Origin: Larix sibirica
Taxonomy: Eukaryota > Streptophyta > Pinopsida > Pinales > Pinaceae
Length of the DNA stretch: 13,210 nt
Direction of reading: 5' to 3'
Assembly: GCA_004151065.3 (NCBI GenBank)
Contig: NWUY0300015133.1
Coordinates: forward strand, 9,952 to 23,161
The notes under the pieces are model-generated. The model ran no database searches and was not told the DNA's origin. It worked only from the letters and a program-made list of their open reading frames with translations. Shown here piece by piece: positions 1 to 8,535 of this stretch. How positions within the stretch are numbered: position 1 is the stretch's first letter; each line of letters starts with the position of its first letter. The position numbers and the translations under genes were made by a program.

Positions 1-494
1 TGTAAGAAGTGAAAGTTCATAGTAAAATCCCATCTCTCAGTGATATATAAAAGTTTATAGTTTCTTGAATTCGATCTCAAGAATGTTGATTGTTGTATGC
101 CCCACATCTTTTTCAATTTTACTTGCGTGAATGTTATTTACATTTACTGTTTGTAAAAAAAATCAAGATTTCCCAAATCTTCCAGGGTAGTAAAAGTTGT
201 TTATATTTTATTGAAAAGCTTGTTTAAGATTAGGCTATGCAAAGTTGCAAAATTTAAAAATTTACTCAGCAAAATATATGCTAAGAGAAGCGATGTTCTA
301 AAGCGAGGAAAAAAAAACCAGTTCAATCTTTTGACTGCACGATGTACTTTTCCCTTGATGTTGTTACACCATAGCCCAAGTGAAAGGTTTTGGAGTTTCA
401 AATCGGCCCAAAACCCTGAAATTCACCAGATCTATGGAAAACATTATCGTCCAAGATTTTAATCATTCTATACATAAAATGATAAGTCGACTAA
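1..494. other. Non-coding flank, no gene recognised
   Basis: AT-rich sequence with short A and T runs. A frame open over 211-462 (+) has no recognisable motif, no ATG start and an equally open frame on the other strand, so I do not call it a gene. None of the missing N-terminal pectinesterase segment could be found here in any plus-strand frame. Confidence 0.5.
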
Positions 495-803
495 CACATC
501 AACATGCATAGAGACAGACAAGAATCCCCTACCTCGAGACGTAGAATGTAATTCTTAACCTAACCACCCTCTAGTACTGAATGGGAAAATGTGCTTACTT
601 TAAAGTTTGAACTGGATCGGTCACCTTATACACAAAGCATTGCATTCATATAGGCACGCAAAGATCCCCACCTCGACGTCATGTAGATTGGAATTTTTGA
701 CCCAACAACCCTCTACTGTGCTGTAAATTGCGTTTACTTCCAAAGTTTGTTTTACTGATCAATTGCCTTCCGCCGTAAAATGCGTTTACTTTAAAGTTTT
801 GAC
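495..803. repeat. Degenerate tandem repeat, ~140-bp unit, about 2.3 copies
   Basis: Copy A (about 495-631) and copy B (about 632-765) share an ordered series of blocks: a run of C followed by an 'acctcgag'/'acctcga' block (526 and 666), a 'ccctcta' block (about 568 and 709), and 'gcttacttt-aaagtttg' / 'gtttacttc-caaagtttg' (593 and 732). The offset between blocks is 139-140 bases throughout. A third partial copy of the last block lies at 784-801 ('gtttactttaaagtttt'). The copies have diverged by many substitutions and small indels. The array ends about 80 bases before the first pectinesterase exon seen here, so it lies in the upstream intron if the gene is complete further left. Its function is unknown. 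Confidence 0.6.
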
Positions 804-883
804 AATTTAATATACCGCCGAGTTCTAGGCATAGTAACATGGATCTAAGTTAGTTTCTTAAAAATGGTCGTTGATGGGTGCAG

Positions 884-2030
884 AACTCGGCTCCAAGTCC
901 AAACCCGGGTGATGTGGGAGGCCAAGCGGTGGCTCTGAGAATATCAGGGGATAAAGCAGCATTCTATGGCTGTGGGTTCTACGGTGCTCAGGATACCCTC
1001 CATGATGACAAAGGGCGTCACTATTTCAAAGACTGCTTCATTCAGGGCTCCATCGATTTCATATTCGGTAACGCTAGATCTCTCTACCAGGTAACCACCT
1101 TATAAACTTGGAGGAGAATAAATATAAATCGAGCTCATTAACCATTATCGACTTATTGATCATTTCCCTGTATGGAAACTTTTAAAACTCTATGGAAATT
1201 TTCCGTTCTATTTTATTCAACGTGGTGAACAGACAAAAGATCCACAATATTTTAATAAAAGTTATGACGATTATGATCAGAGGACCAGCTGCAAAATCAG
1301 CTGCAGTTGGCTCATACGATCACTCGTACAATCAAAGTGTATTATTCTAACATGGTGAACAGCCCGGTTGAGGAATCACATAGCATAATTCAAAACTTAT
1401 ACATTCCGCACTCCATACATCTTCCGCACTCTAACGCTAAAAATTGCAGGAATGCGTGCTGAATTCAATTGCAAATCCAGTCCCTAGCGGGTCGACCGCG
1501 ATCACAGGAGCGATCAGTGCGCATGCACGGGCATCTGATAAAGAGAACACAGGATTTTCGTTCGTTAAATGCCTCATCGAAGGGACCGGGAACGTGTGGT
1601 TAGGTCGTGCATGGCGTCCATATTCTCGAGTCATATTCTCTTATACTTATATGCCGGCCATTATTTCTCCCGACGGATGGAATGACTGGAATGATCCAAC
1701 CAGAGATTGGTATGGCTTTCTGCATCTTTCTCTTTGACGATATGATTTCAGAATGATTGAAATGCCTAATGGATAAGTTATGTTTTCGTTGGTTTTAGTA
1801 CGGTGTTCTATGGGCAATACAAATGTACGGGACCTGGTGCCGATCAGACGATGAGGGTTTCGTATTCGCGTGAGCTTACCCAGAACGAGGCATGTCCCTT
1901 CCTTGACATTTCATATATAGATGGAGATCAGTGGCTCTTTCCTTCTGTTCCTGTTTATAACTATTTGAAGTTTAGATCACAGCGCATGAATCAATTTTCT
2001 GGCAGCCATACTCGGTTCAGCATAGCATAG
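884..2030 (+). CDS. Pectinesterase (pectin methylesterase), three 3' exons, 5'-partial
   Basis: Join of 884-1090, 1450-1709 and 1799-2030, giving 232 residues plus stop in one frame (introns of phase 0 and phase 2, all GT-AG). The enzyme removes methyl esters from homogalacturonan in the cell wall (carbohydrate esterase family 8, a right-handed beta helix). Exon 1 carries QAVAL, GAQDTL (acid Asp, codon 992-994) and DFIFG (nucleophile Asp, codon 1055-1057). Exon 2 carries LGRAWRP, with the substrate-binding Arg (1606) and Trp (1612). Exon 3 carries [13 protein letters not shown] and the usual near-terminal [10 protein letters not shown]. The exon beginning at an Asn after the 'ITFK'-type segment is the usual plant PME organisation, so the exons for the signal peptide and the GxYxE region should lie upstream but are absent here. 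After DGDQWL about 30 residues continue to the stop, longer than usual. Without the 5' exons I cannot tell a live gene with a long intron from a truncated copy; the exons have no stops or shifts. Confidence 0.9.
1091..1449 (+). other. Pectinesterase intron (phase 0)
   Basis: Donor 'CAG|GTAACC' at 1091 and acceptor 'ATTGCAG|GA' at 1448-1449 join exons without changing frame. The intron contains an imperfect direct repeat of about 20 bases: 'ttattcaacgtggtgaacag' at 1213-1232 and its variant at 1342-1362. It also has two copies of CAGCTGCA (about 1287-1307). No gene or inserted element is recognisable. Confidence 0.85.
1710..1798 (+). other. Pectinesterase intron (phase 2)
   Basis: This is an 89-base intron with donor 'GATTG|GTATGG' and acceptor 'TTTTAG|TACGG'. 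Splicing converts the split codon to TGT (Cys) and restores the family sequence DPTRD-x-TVFYG across the junction, which fixes both sites. Confidence 0.85.
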
Positions 2031-2590
2031 GTGGCCTGTGGAGTTGCAAAGTTGCAATCCGGTCAGATGGATGTGATAAAAGAGGCTCCTTTCATTGAAA
2101 AAGAGAAATAAGAATTAGGTAAAGATGATCTCTATTCTTATATTTCCACTTTTTCTACTGTCTTTGAAGCAATGTTTTAAAGATGATAAAATATAAGTGG
2201 TNCTTCAATACAGGAACTTTGAAATACTTGTTTAATCCAGGATTCAAGATCGCATTTGTTTCACTTTTGTCTTAATATAGAGTTAGTTTATTATGCTTTA
2301 ACTTAAGAGGGCTTCTTTCTATCCGTAGGAAGCAATATCTATTACGATAGGAGTAATAGTGATTAGAGTAGTTTTGATGATGGTAAATTAGTTAGGGTTT
2401 GTGTTGGGAAGTATAATGAGAATGTCGAATTATCGATTAGTTATTGCTCGAAAAGGTAGTGGTTTATAGGTTGTGCCATAGTAATAAGAATAAATAAAGG
2501 TGCAAATATTCAGGGAAGAAATAAATTGGAAGTTCTCATTTATGTAATTGGTGACTATGACAAGAACAGGGAGAAGGTAATGATTTAAAA
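2031..2590. other. 3' flank of pectinesterase, no gene seen
   Basis: AT-rich sequence that should contain the 3' UTR and polyadenylation region. Several AATAAA-like strings occur (for example about 2489-2498), but none can be assigned as the used signal. One undetermined base (N) is at 2202. No coding motif was recognised. Confidence 0.5.
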
Positions 2591-4132
2591 TTAAGGAAAG
2601 AAATGATCATGGGAGAAGATCATAGGACCTTATGGAAAAAATATTACAACAAGAGAAGGTTACAATGTGAATTACCCACAGTAAGCATTTAACATTCTCA
2701 CATGCAAATAAGATAGCATAAGGGTGTATTATGACCAAGTCTATCGCTCAAATTTCTATTAGTAAGATGGAAGTTGTCCATGAATGTAATAGTGCTTTTA
2801 GAATATGCATCCAAGAAGTGATAAGATAGAACAATATAGCTTGTGATAGAAAGTGTAATGGTGAATTTACCAAAGCCTAAGTATCATCCAAAGAAAAATA
2901 TGCATAAAGAAGCAAATATTCCCATTATAGAAGTACACGAGAATGTAAATATTGTTGAACCATTACTAGGGAAAGTCGTATTGTAGGCCTTTCTTATTTT
3001 AATTTGCAACATGTTACCTAGTTTCCTGAGCTATATTTTGATTTTTATGTAGATATTAAAACACAATCTAGTGGTAATGTGATAGTAGAGTCAAAGGAAT
3101 ACGTAAAGAAACTTTATAAATTTGTTATTATTTCCCTATTGGATGTGCTCCATTTTGGAATAAATACATCAATTGCTTGTTGAGTTAGGTATTTGTTGAG
3201 TAGGTTGCATTAATGCTATTTGTAGTTGGGTTATGCATATCTCATGGACCCTTATGTTTTACATAGATCCTTGGCATTACCATGAATATTACAAAGGTGA
3301 TGATGACCCTAAATGTCACGATTGAATATATCTATCAAGACTTTGGGAAACATCAATCACATACGATGTGGTAATTTTGGATATCCAATATCTAGAAGTC
3401 AAGTTTGTCTCTTATTTTTTCTCTTGCAAGTTAGTTCACAAATGTAGGAAATATTAATGCCCTCTTGGGGTGATCTATACACTGGAAAGGTACACATAGT
3501 GCATTAAAATGATCTGGGTGCTTTCTTCATAATAAATTTGTGCAAGATTACTTGGATGCATCATAGTATTGTAAATATTTTCATCATAGCTGGGTTATGT
3601 TTCTTTTGGCCATGATCCTATGGAAAGAACAAGAGGGGAGAATTTCGACAAAAATGTAACAAAATCATTTTCGACATTGGTAAACATCCAATAGTTTATT
3701 AATGACAAGCAAATAACTAATATAAATTTGGTATTTCAACATCATTACACTAAGATATTATAGGAAACCACTAAATTCTTTTAAATCCCGAAGAATCTTG
3801 TGGACAAATATAATGGTTTTATTTTATTTGATATTGATATGCATAATGTGTTTGTTAAACCACATGCATATCCACATGCACCAATGGATGTACTGCCTTT
3901 TTATATTACAAAAAATGGATTTTGAAGTGCAGTTGCACAACAGAGTGAGAATTTTCATCTGTGACCAATTTCAAGATTTGAAATTACTGTAGTTAAAGAA
4001 GTTGGCGCAAAGAACAAGCAAGCAAAAGGAGGTGAATGAGAGTCTACATCTAAGCAGAATGTTTGAGAGTCAACTCATCTATTTGAAATTAAATGATAGA
4101 GAGAGAAAGAGCAAGAATAACAAGTTAGATAA
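2590..4132 (+). pseudogene. Possible upstream extension of a decayed ORF
   Basis: The frame used by the decayed ORF at 4133-4660 can be followed leftwards to about 2590. Protein-like stretches of 20-46 codons are separated by stops, most of which could derive from Gln or Arg codons by C-to-T change (TAA, TAG and TGA). The best stretches are about 2843-2983, 3197-3322 (rich in His, Trp, Tyr and Asp, ending GDDDPKCHD), 3326-3445 and 3782-3919 (containing VDKYNGFILFDID and HAYPHAPMDVLPFY). Overall stop density is close to that expected by chance in DNA this AT-rich, so this is suggestive only. An alternative frame is open around 2731-2838. I recognise no domain. Confidence 0.3.
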
Positions 4133-5019
4133 GAGCACAAAGAAGCACTGCACTCTATAGGATACCTTGAGAATAAAACGATGATGGAAGGCACTACCAC
4201 TTCATCACGTTCAATTGAAAGGTTCATTGGGGGAACACAACCAATATATCAGTATAATCAACCTCAAGACCCAAAGGGACCATCCATCCATACACATGAG
4301 AACCTTGCTCGGGTACTTAGTGCCTTCCAGGAACTTAAGGACCAAAACATACAACTTCAATAAAAGATTAAAGCACTACCTAGTGATGAGGAGGTAGAGC
4401 TATAGACATAGATGAAAGTTATATATGACTTATTTTAGAAGGTGAAGGTTGGGGTAGATAGGCTTTCGGGATTAGCTGACTCTAGCTTTTAGGTCTAGAA
4501 AAAATTGAAAAATGTTCCTAAGACGCATGCCAAGGACAATGAGATTCAAAAGTAGGAGGTCCAAATTTTTTAGAAGCAACAAACTATTCATGAATTACCA
4601 GTGATTGTGCGTAAATAGGTAATGACTAAGGTGTATTCTTTGACCAAGCAGATTGTAGAATGTCGTATGAGCAGTAGAAAGTAACCAATAAATTAGCATA
4701 ACTCCAAGAGCAAGCAGAAAAGAAATATTTGGGACCAGAACACGTTCAAATGAAGACTATCAAAATCATCTAACTTTGTGATTAGATCAAACCCAAGGAA
4801 GGTAAGAAAATATTCACTATGTTTCCTTGTTTCAAAAGAAGATAGGAGACAATTTTGACATCCTACGATAATTTGCATAAGAGATACATCAATTTTACAT
4901 ATCAATTGAAGTAGAAGCTTCCCTCCATGGATTTTATTTTGTAGGGATAGATTGTAGTGTCTTGAGAGCAAGAAAATCATAGTATTGGAGGCATGTTGGT
5001 ACGTTATTTTATAGTTTGA
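4133..5019 (+). pseudogene. Decayed coiled-coil ORF, probably of a transposable element
   Basis: A reading frame open for 76 codons (4133-4360) continues to 4660, shifts frame at about 4655-4662, and continues to a terminal TGA at 5017-5019. Between 4361 and 4965 there are 18 in-frame stops: 14 TAG (for example 4403, 4409, 4436, 4490, 4496, 4553, 4571, 4616, 4675, 4783, 4843, 4912, 4942, 4948), 3 TAA (4361, 4699, 4771) and 1 TGA (4963). In AT-rich chance sequence TAA would dominate; a TAG excess is what decayed CAG (Gln) codons leave. The surrounding residues are Lys/Glu/Gln/Leu-rich with heptad-like spacing, as in a long coiled coil (for example the stretch with HENLARVLSAFQELKDQN). A low-complexity Pro/Gln/Tyr segment at about 4235-4290 precedes it. 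I cannot name the family. The element context suggests a gag-like or accessory ORF of a plant transposon. Confidence 0.55.
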
Positions 5020-5055
5020 ACACATTGAACGTATTTTACAGTTTGAACACATGGC
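5001..5055. repeat. Tandem duplication, ~28-bp unit, two copies
   Basis: 'acgttattttatagtttgaa' begins copy 1 at 5001, and 'acgtattttacagtttgaac' begins copy 2 at 5029. Both continue to 'cacat'. They differ by one indel and a few substitutions. The pair overlaps the terminal stop of the decayed ORF and may mark its 3' end. Confidence 0.6.
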
Positions 5056-5111
5056 ACATAGTTTATTTGTGCATTCTATATTTTATCCTATGCACTTATT
5101 TTTACACTACT

Positions 5112-5209
5112 CACCCCATCTTGACTTGTGTGTCTAAACTGTAAATATTCTTAGACTAAGCACCCCATTTTTACTTTTGTGTCTAAATTGTGAATATTCT
5201 TAGACTAAG
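5112..5209. repeat. Tandem duplication, 49-bp unit, two copies
   Basis: Two adjacent 49-base units (5112-5160 and 5161-5209) both begin 'caccccat' and end 'attcttagactaag'. They differ at 5 positions (about 90% identity). A further 'cac' begins a third unit that is not continued. The low divergence shows this duplication is younger than the decay of the adjoining ORF. Confidence 0.8.
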
Positions 5210-5887
5210 CACACTGTGCAAAGTAAATAAAGTCCACATCTCGCTTGGATTACTTCTTTGTCTAAAATAAGTTATGTCTATTCCTCTTATATATGCATTA
5301 TGTTGGATTTCAATGTGTCAAGAGACATCAACATGATTCATAAGAATTTGAAATATTTTAATCCAAGAAAAGGGCTTGTTGTCCTCTAGTGCACTTCAAA
5401 CCCATCACATCATAAAGTGTCAATTCTACCCAAAACAACTTGTGTACCATAGACAAGGATACAAAATATATTCAAGCATGTTAGATATAATTAAATCCAA
5501 GTGGTTCAAGAGAAAAATATATGATACAAGCAACGCGACAAATGCAAGAACATTGAATTTACAAGGCAAACTGACTTGATAATGCAATTACAACAAACCA
5601 TCATAAATGCATTACGAAGCATAACAATACAAAATGCATCCAATAAGAGTAAATCCAATCAGTGGTAGGTATTCATGAATTGCACTTTGAAATAATAAGA
5701 TGAAGCAAAAATAAAGCATAGTTAAAGAGGCTTGATTAAAAATTTAGAACTGGCCCCTCCAAGTGAATCGAATTGGGGGGGTCGTTGATGCCTCAACAGG
5801 TGTCCATTGTCACTTTCCTGGTCATTGGTCAATGATTTTGATTGTTCAATCCTCTAATAGTCATTTTTTATAATATAGTCATTGATT
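5210..5887. other. No gene recognised
   Basis: AT-rich sequence. A frame open over 5376-5579 (+) starts on TTG and shows no family motif, so I do not call it. The segment 5830-5887 has two related stretches (around 5828-5845 and 5876-5895, both 'tcaNtgatttt...') and adjoins the end of the copia gag remnant. A possible continuation of the gag frame to about 5750 on the minus strand carries many stops and could not be matched to known gag sequence. Confidence 0.45.
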
Positions 5888-6454
5888 TTAATTTTGATCT
5901 TGAGTGAGAGACTCCATGAACTTTGCCAAGGAAGGCATATTCCAGTTTCGAACTGTCAACTTAGTTGCATGGAAGGTAGAAACAAAAACTGAGTATTATG
6001 GACCCAGCTTTGAGAGCATAGACATAATCAATTGTTCGTATTTCTTCTCGATCCCACACTGCTTGAGCTAGAGTACCAAAGATTTGAACTTAGTGAAGAA
6101 ATATTGTATGGAATCAAGACTACTAGGACTCAGTGAAATCAATTCATTTTCCAGCTGATGACCCCTCAACTCATATGTCTTTCCAAACAATGACTCGAGC
6201 TTGAGCCATACTTCATTCAGAGTGGATAATCCATATAGATGAAAAAGGAGATCTTTGGAAGTGTTGAGACACAGTAGGCCATACACTTCATCTCTTTCAT
6301 TGTGCCATTTAGCCTTCTCTACAACTAATGTTGAATCGAGCTCAGTACCCATAGTGACTCTGTAAAGGCCCTTGCTCCTCAATAGAATCACCATCTCTAC
6401 TTTCCAATCAAAATAATGGAATGGAGTAAGAGTAATTGAATGAGACTGCTCCAT
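5888..6454 (-). pseudogene. Copia gag (UBN2-type) pseudogene
   Basis: From the ATG at 6454-6452, 188 codons stay in one frame to a TAA at 5890-5888, interrupted by TAG at 6070-6068 and TAA at 5998-5996. The N-terminal part shows the copia gag pattern: HYFDWKVEMVILLRSKGLY, then VYGLLCLNTSKDLLFHLYG, LNEVWLKLESLFG, and LENELISLSPSSLDSIQYFF followed by TKFKSL. After the first stop the family sequence resumes (LKQCGIEKKYEQLIMSMLSK, then FVSTFHATKLT and SLAKFMESLTQDQN). Gag forms the virus-like particle that packages element RNA. The zinc knuckle expected further on is not seen. The TAG sits where a Gln is usual, so it fits a C-to-T decay of CAG. A TTG two codons upstream also precedes the ATG in frame, but the ATG is the natural start. 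Confidence 0.75.
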
Positions 6455-6700
6455 AATCAACTGTTGCGCTCCTAGTGAGACTAAATCTGAAACCTACACT
6501 TTGCAAACAGTCAGAAGGAATATTTCTAGCACGATCAATATCTACTTCAACACTGAGAACATTCGGGAGTGCATCACAACTGGGTATACCCCAATGGACA
6601 AGCCAAAGGACTCAAGGCACACTCCCCAGGATTTATGTGGAACCTCCACTAGTTATGGTGCTCAATGGAAGTATCTGAGAGAGATTGGATGCATCATGCA

Positions 6701-6711
6701 CTCTGATACCA
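6701..6711 (-). promoter_or_regulatory. Primer-binding site, initiator-Met tRNA type
   Basis: On the minus strand, TGGTATCAGAG starts directly after the LTR end (...TTTTCACA). This is the standard copia primer-binding sequence complementary to the 3' end of initiator methionyl-tRNA; the next base is T instead of the usual C. It fixes the LTR boundary at 6712. Confidence 0.8.
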
Positions 6712-7413
6712 TGTGAAAATATGATGACAGTTGGATCCATGCAACTAAAAATTCCTCACAATTGTTAATGCAGAGATTGCTCATAAACATTGAAAAAAGA
6801 GAGACAGAATTGATGCATAAACCAAACTTCTATTGAACAATTGTATAGAAACCAAACTTTAGCAATAAGGTGGTTGTCCAAATACATACAAGTGGTAGAA
6901 ATTCGAAATCCTATGGAGGCATTCGAATTGCTCACAAGTGGCAGGCTTACAATTTAGCAAAAATATCCATCTAAGGAAACATCAAGCTCCAACGCATGCA
7001 AGGTGGTCACGAATTGGATAAATCAGCCTTGGTAGGCCATAAGTGACCAAAAAGTAGCAACATGATAGATTTTTAGGATAAAATCATGGAGGAGGTGGTG
7101 GCCAAAAATAGGCAAACTTGCCAAAAATAACCTAGCGCCCCTACCTTATCCTTATCCATGACAAAAGCATGACAAAGTTGATTTATGTGTAGAAAAGCAA
7201 GATAAAGCATATTAGTAGCTAGTGTGCTCTAACTTAGAAAATCATAGATAAAGCTGGCATAAAAGCATAAAGGGTGCTATGGTGGATAACTATCACATAG
7301 ATGTGGGCCAAGTATGCACTAGGGGTCAAATAACCTAGTCTAAACACCTAGTAACAAAAAATAATGCATAATAATTATATTCTAAGGTCAAGATGCAGTC
7401 AAATATTCTAACA
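6712..7413 (-). repeat. Copia LTR (702 bp)
   Basis: The inner end is fixed by the primer-binding site. The outer end is proposed from the terminal inverted repeat: minus-strand start TGTTAGAATA (7413-7404) pairs with the inner end read as TGTGAAAATA (6712-6721), 8 of 10 bases identical, with TG...CA termini. The inner edge is firm; the outer edge is inferred from this pairing. No second copy of this LTR occurs in the window. Confidence 0.6.
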
Positions 7414-7514
7414 CCTATAATCTACTTGAAGATGACCAAATCGAAACCCACATGTAAAAGGAGGAGCCTCAAATAAAGTCAAGAGACGTGATCATGTGAT
7501 TTGTACAGGTCTAA

Positions 7515-7784
7515 CTTAATAACATTGATCTTAGGAATCACATATTTAAGAAGTCAACATTAGTTTAGCACTTGCACAATACTAGACACCGAATTTGTCT
7601 AGAAGAGGAAAAAATCATTGGCAACATAGAACACCTTACAAAAAGGAAATTTCAGGAGAGAATAGAGATTGCATTGAACCCAGGGAATATTTATAGAGAT
7701 GAGGGGACTAAATTAAGTGATACTTGGAATTTGGTTCTCCACCTTCTTCAGAATAAAAAGACAATGAAAACCCTTAACAAGTGA
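7515..7784 (+). pseudogene. Penelope-like element, C-terminal GIY-YIG endonuclease remnant
   Basis: The plus-strand frame reads DLRNHIFKKSTLV, a stop (7566), then RHRICLEEEKIIG, HLTKRKFQERIEIALNPGNI, YRDEGTKLSDTWNLVL and a terminal TGA at 7782-7784. The order (His-rich segment, Ile-x-Leu/Trp-Glu-Glu-x-Lys-Ile-Ile, Lys-Arg-Lys-Phe-x-Glu, Asn-x-x-Arg-Asp-Glu-Gly, Leu-Ser-x-x-Trp) is that of the C-terminal half of the GIY-YIG endonuclease in Penelope-like retroelements. The family cuts target DNA for element insertion. The GIY-YIG motif itself and the reverse transcriptase are absent; the fragment starts about 100 bases from the copia LTR edge. No ATG begins the segment, consistent with the tail of a longer protein. 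The assignment is by motif recognition only. Confidence 0.5.
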
Positions 7785-7994
7785 GAAAGCCCTTAATACT
7801 TAAAAGTCGACCTAGACTGAAAATCAAAAGAAGGGAAAAATTATGATTTTGAATTACATTTATTATTGACCCATGAATCATTAATCCTTTGAGCATCATG
7901 AAGTCTCAAGAAGATGATCCAAAAGTATAGATCAAAACATTGATCAATAAAAATATCAAAACACAGTTTTGTTCTTTTTCAAATCGATGAAACT
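7785..7994. other. Junction between Penelope-like and LINE remnants
   Basis: On the minus strand this may hold a strongly decayed continuation of the LINE reverse transcriptase, with protein-like scraps split by stops and shifts. Nothing in it can be called with confidence. Confidence 0.3.
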
Positions 7995-8515
7995 TCTGCA
8001 TAGCTATGGTTTACAATTAATAATTGCAGTTGGTATATGGGATGTATTAATCGAATGCAAACCTTCTTGAGCCAATCTGATAGCCGCATGAATCAAATGG
8101 TCTCTAAGGAACCCAAGTTATTACATAGATATAATCTTGGACAAAAGGGGTTTGAGATGAGTTGCTATCACATTCGAAATGATCTCGTACAATAATTTAC
8201 AGATAAAAATTGGCCTAAAATCATCGAAGCCTATGGGTAGTCCACTTTAGGAATCAAAGCCAAGAATGTTGAATTAAAACTCCTTAGCATCTTCCCTATC
8301 AATCGCACCTCCTCCACAACTTTTTATAAATATTCCCCTAAGAGATCAAGGAATTCCACAAAAAAATCCACTGACCACCCATCCAGTCTCAGTCTCTTAT
8401 CATTTTAAAAGGAACATAGCACATACCCAAGTTCCTATTTTGTAATAGGCTGATAAATCTCCTCATTTTCATCATCCTCAACCAACTTCATCATCCTTTT
8501 AACTATCCTTGATAT
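7995..8515 (-). pseudogene. L1-type LINE reverse transcriptase fragment
   Basis: In minus-strand order: KLVEDDENEEIYQPITK-stop-EL, then VLCSF, NDKRLRLDGWSVDFFVEFLD (about 8404-8345), LLGEYL, KVVEEVRLIGKMLRSFNSTF, LALIPKVDY, a frameshift at about 8229-8240, FDDFRPIFICKLLYEIISNV, IATHLKPLLSKIIS, two stops, then LGFLRDHLIH and AIRLAQEGLHS. This is the order of plant LINE reverse transcriptase: the DKSPGPDGW-like block, the LIPK block, the F-x-x-FRPI(S) block, and the EQ-x-GF block where both stops fall. The catalytic YADD region lies beyond the preserved part. It copies LINE RNA by target-primed reverse transcription in intact elements; this copy is dead and lacks the endonuclease. Confidence 0.75.
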
Positions 8516-8535
8516 CATTGATATGGTTTGTCTCA

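Larger units (their letters stand above)
5888..7413 (-). mobile_element. Ty1/copia retrotransposon, 5' portion only
   Basis: Read on the minus strand this is a 5' LTR (7413 to 6712), a primer-binding site (6711-6701), a leader and a broken gag (6454-5888). No protease, integrase, reverse transcriptase or 3' LTR is found. The element's outer edge at 7413/7414 lies beside the Penelope-like remnant. With only one LTR, a target-site duplication cannot be tested. The plus-strand frames open over the leader (6475-6716) are by-products and not genes. Confidence 0.7.

Noticed and set aside
211-462. 83-codon plus-strand frame and overlapping 66-codon minus-strand frame
   Set aside because: No family motif, non-ATG start on the plus strand, and no match to the missing pectinesterase exons.
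1437-1634. 65-codon minus-strand frame
   Set aside because: It lies opposite a pectinesterase exon that has catalytic motifs and fitting splice sites.
4693-5052. 119-codon minus-strand open frame, the longest single-exon frame in its neighbourhood
   Set aside because: It is the complement of the decayed plus-strand ORF: TAG and TAA on the plus strand read as CTA and TTA (Leu) here, keeping it open. It shows no motif of its own.
5376-5579. 67-codon plus-strand frame
   Set aside because: TTG start, AT-rich composition, no recognisable motif; the length is within chance for this region.
6475-6716. Two overlapping plus-strand frames of about 70 codons
   Set aside because: They lie over the untranslated leader and primer-binding site of the minus-strand copia element.
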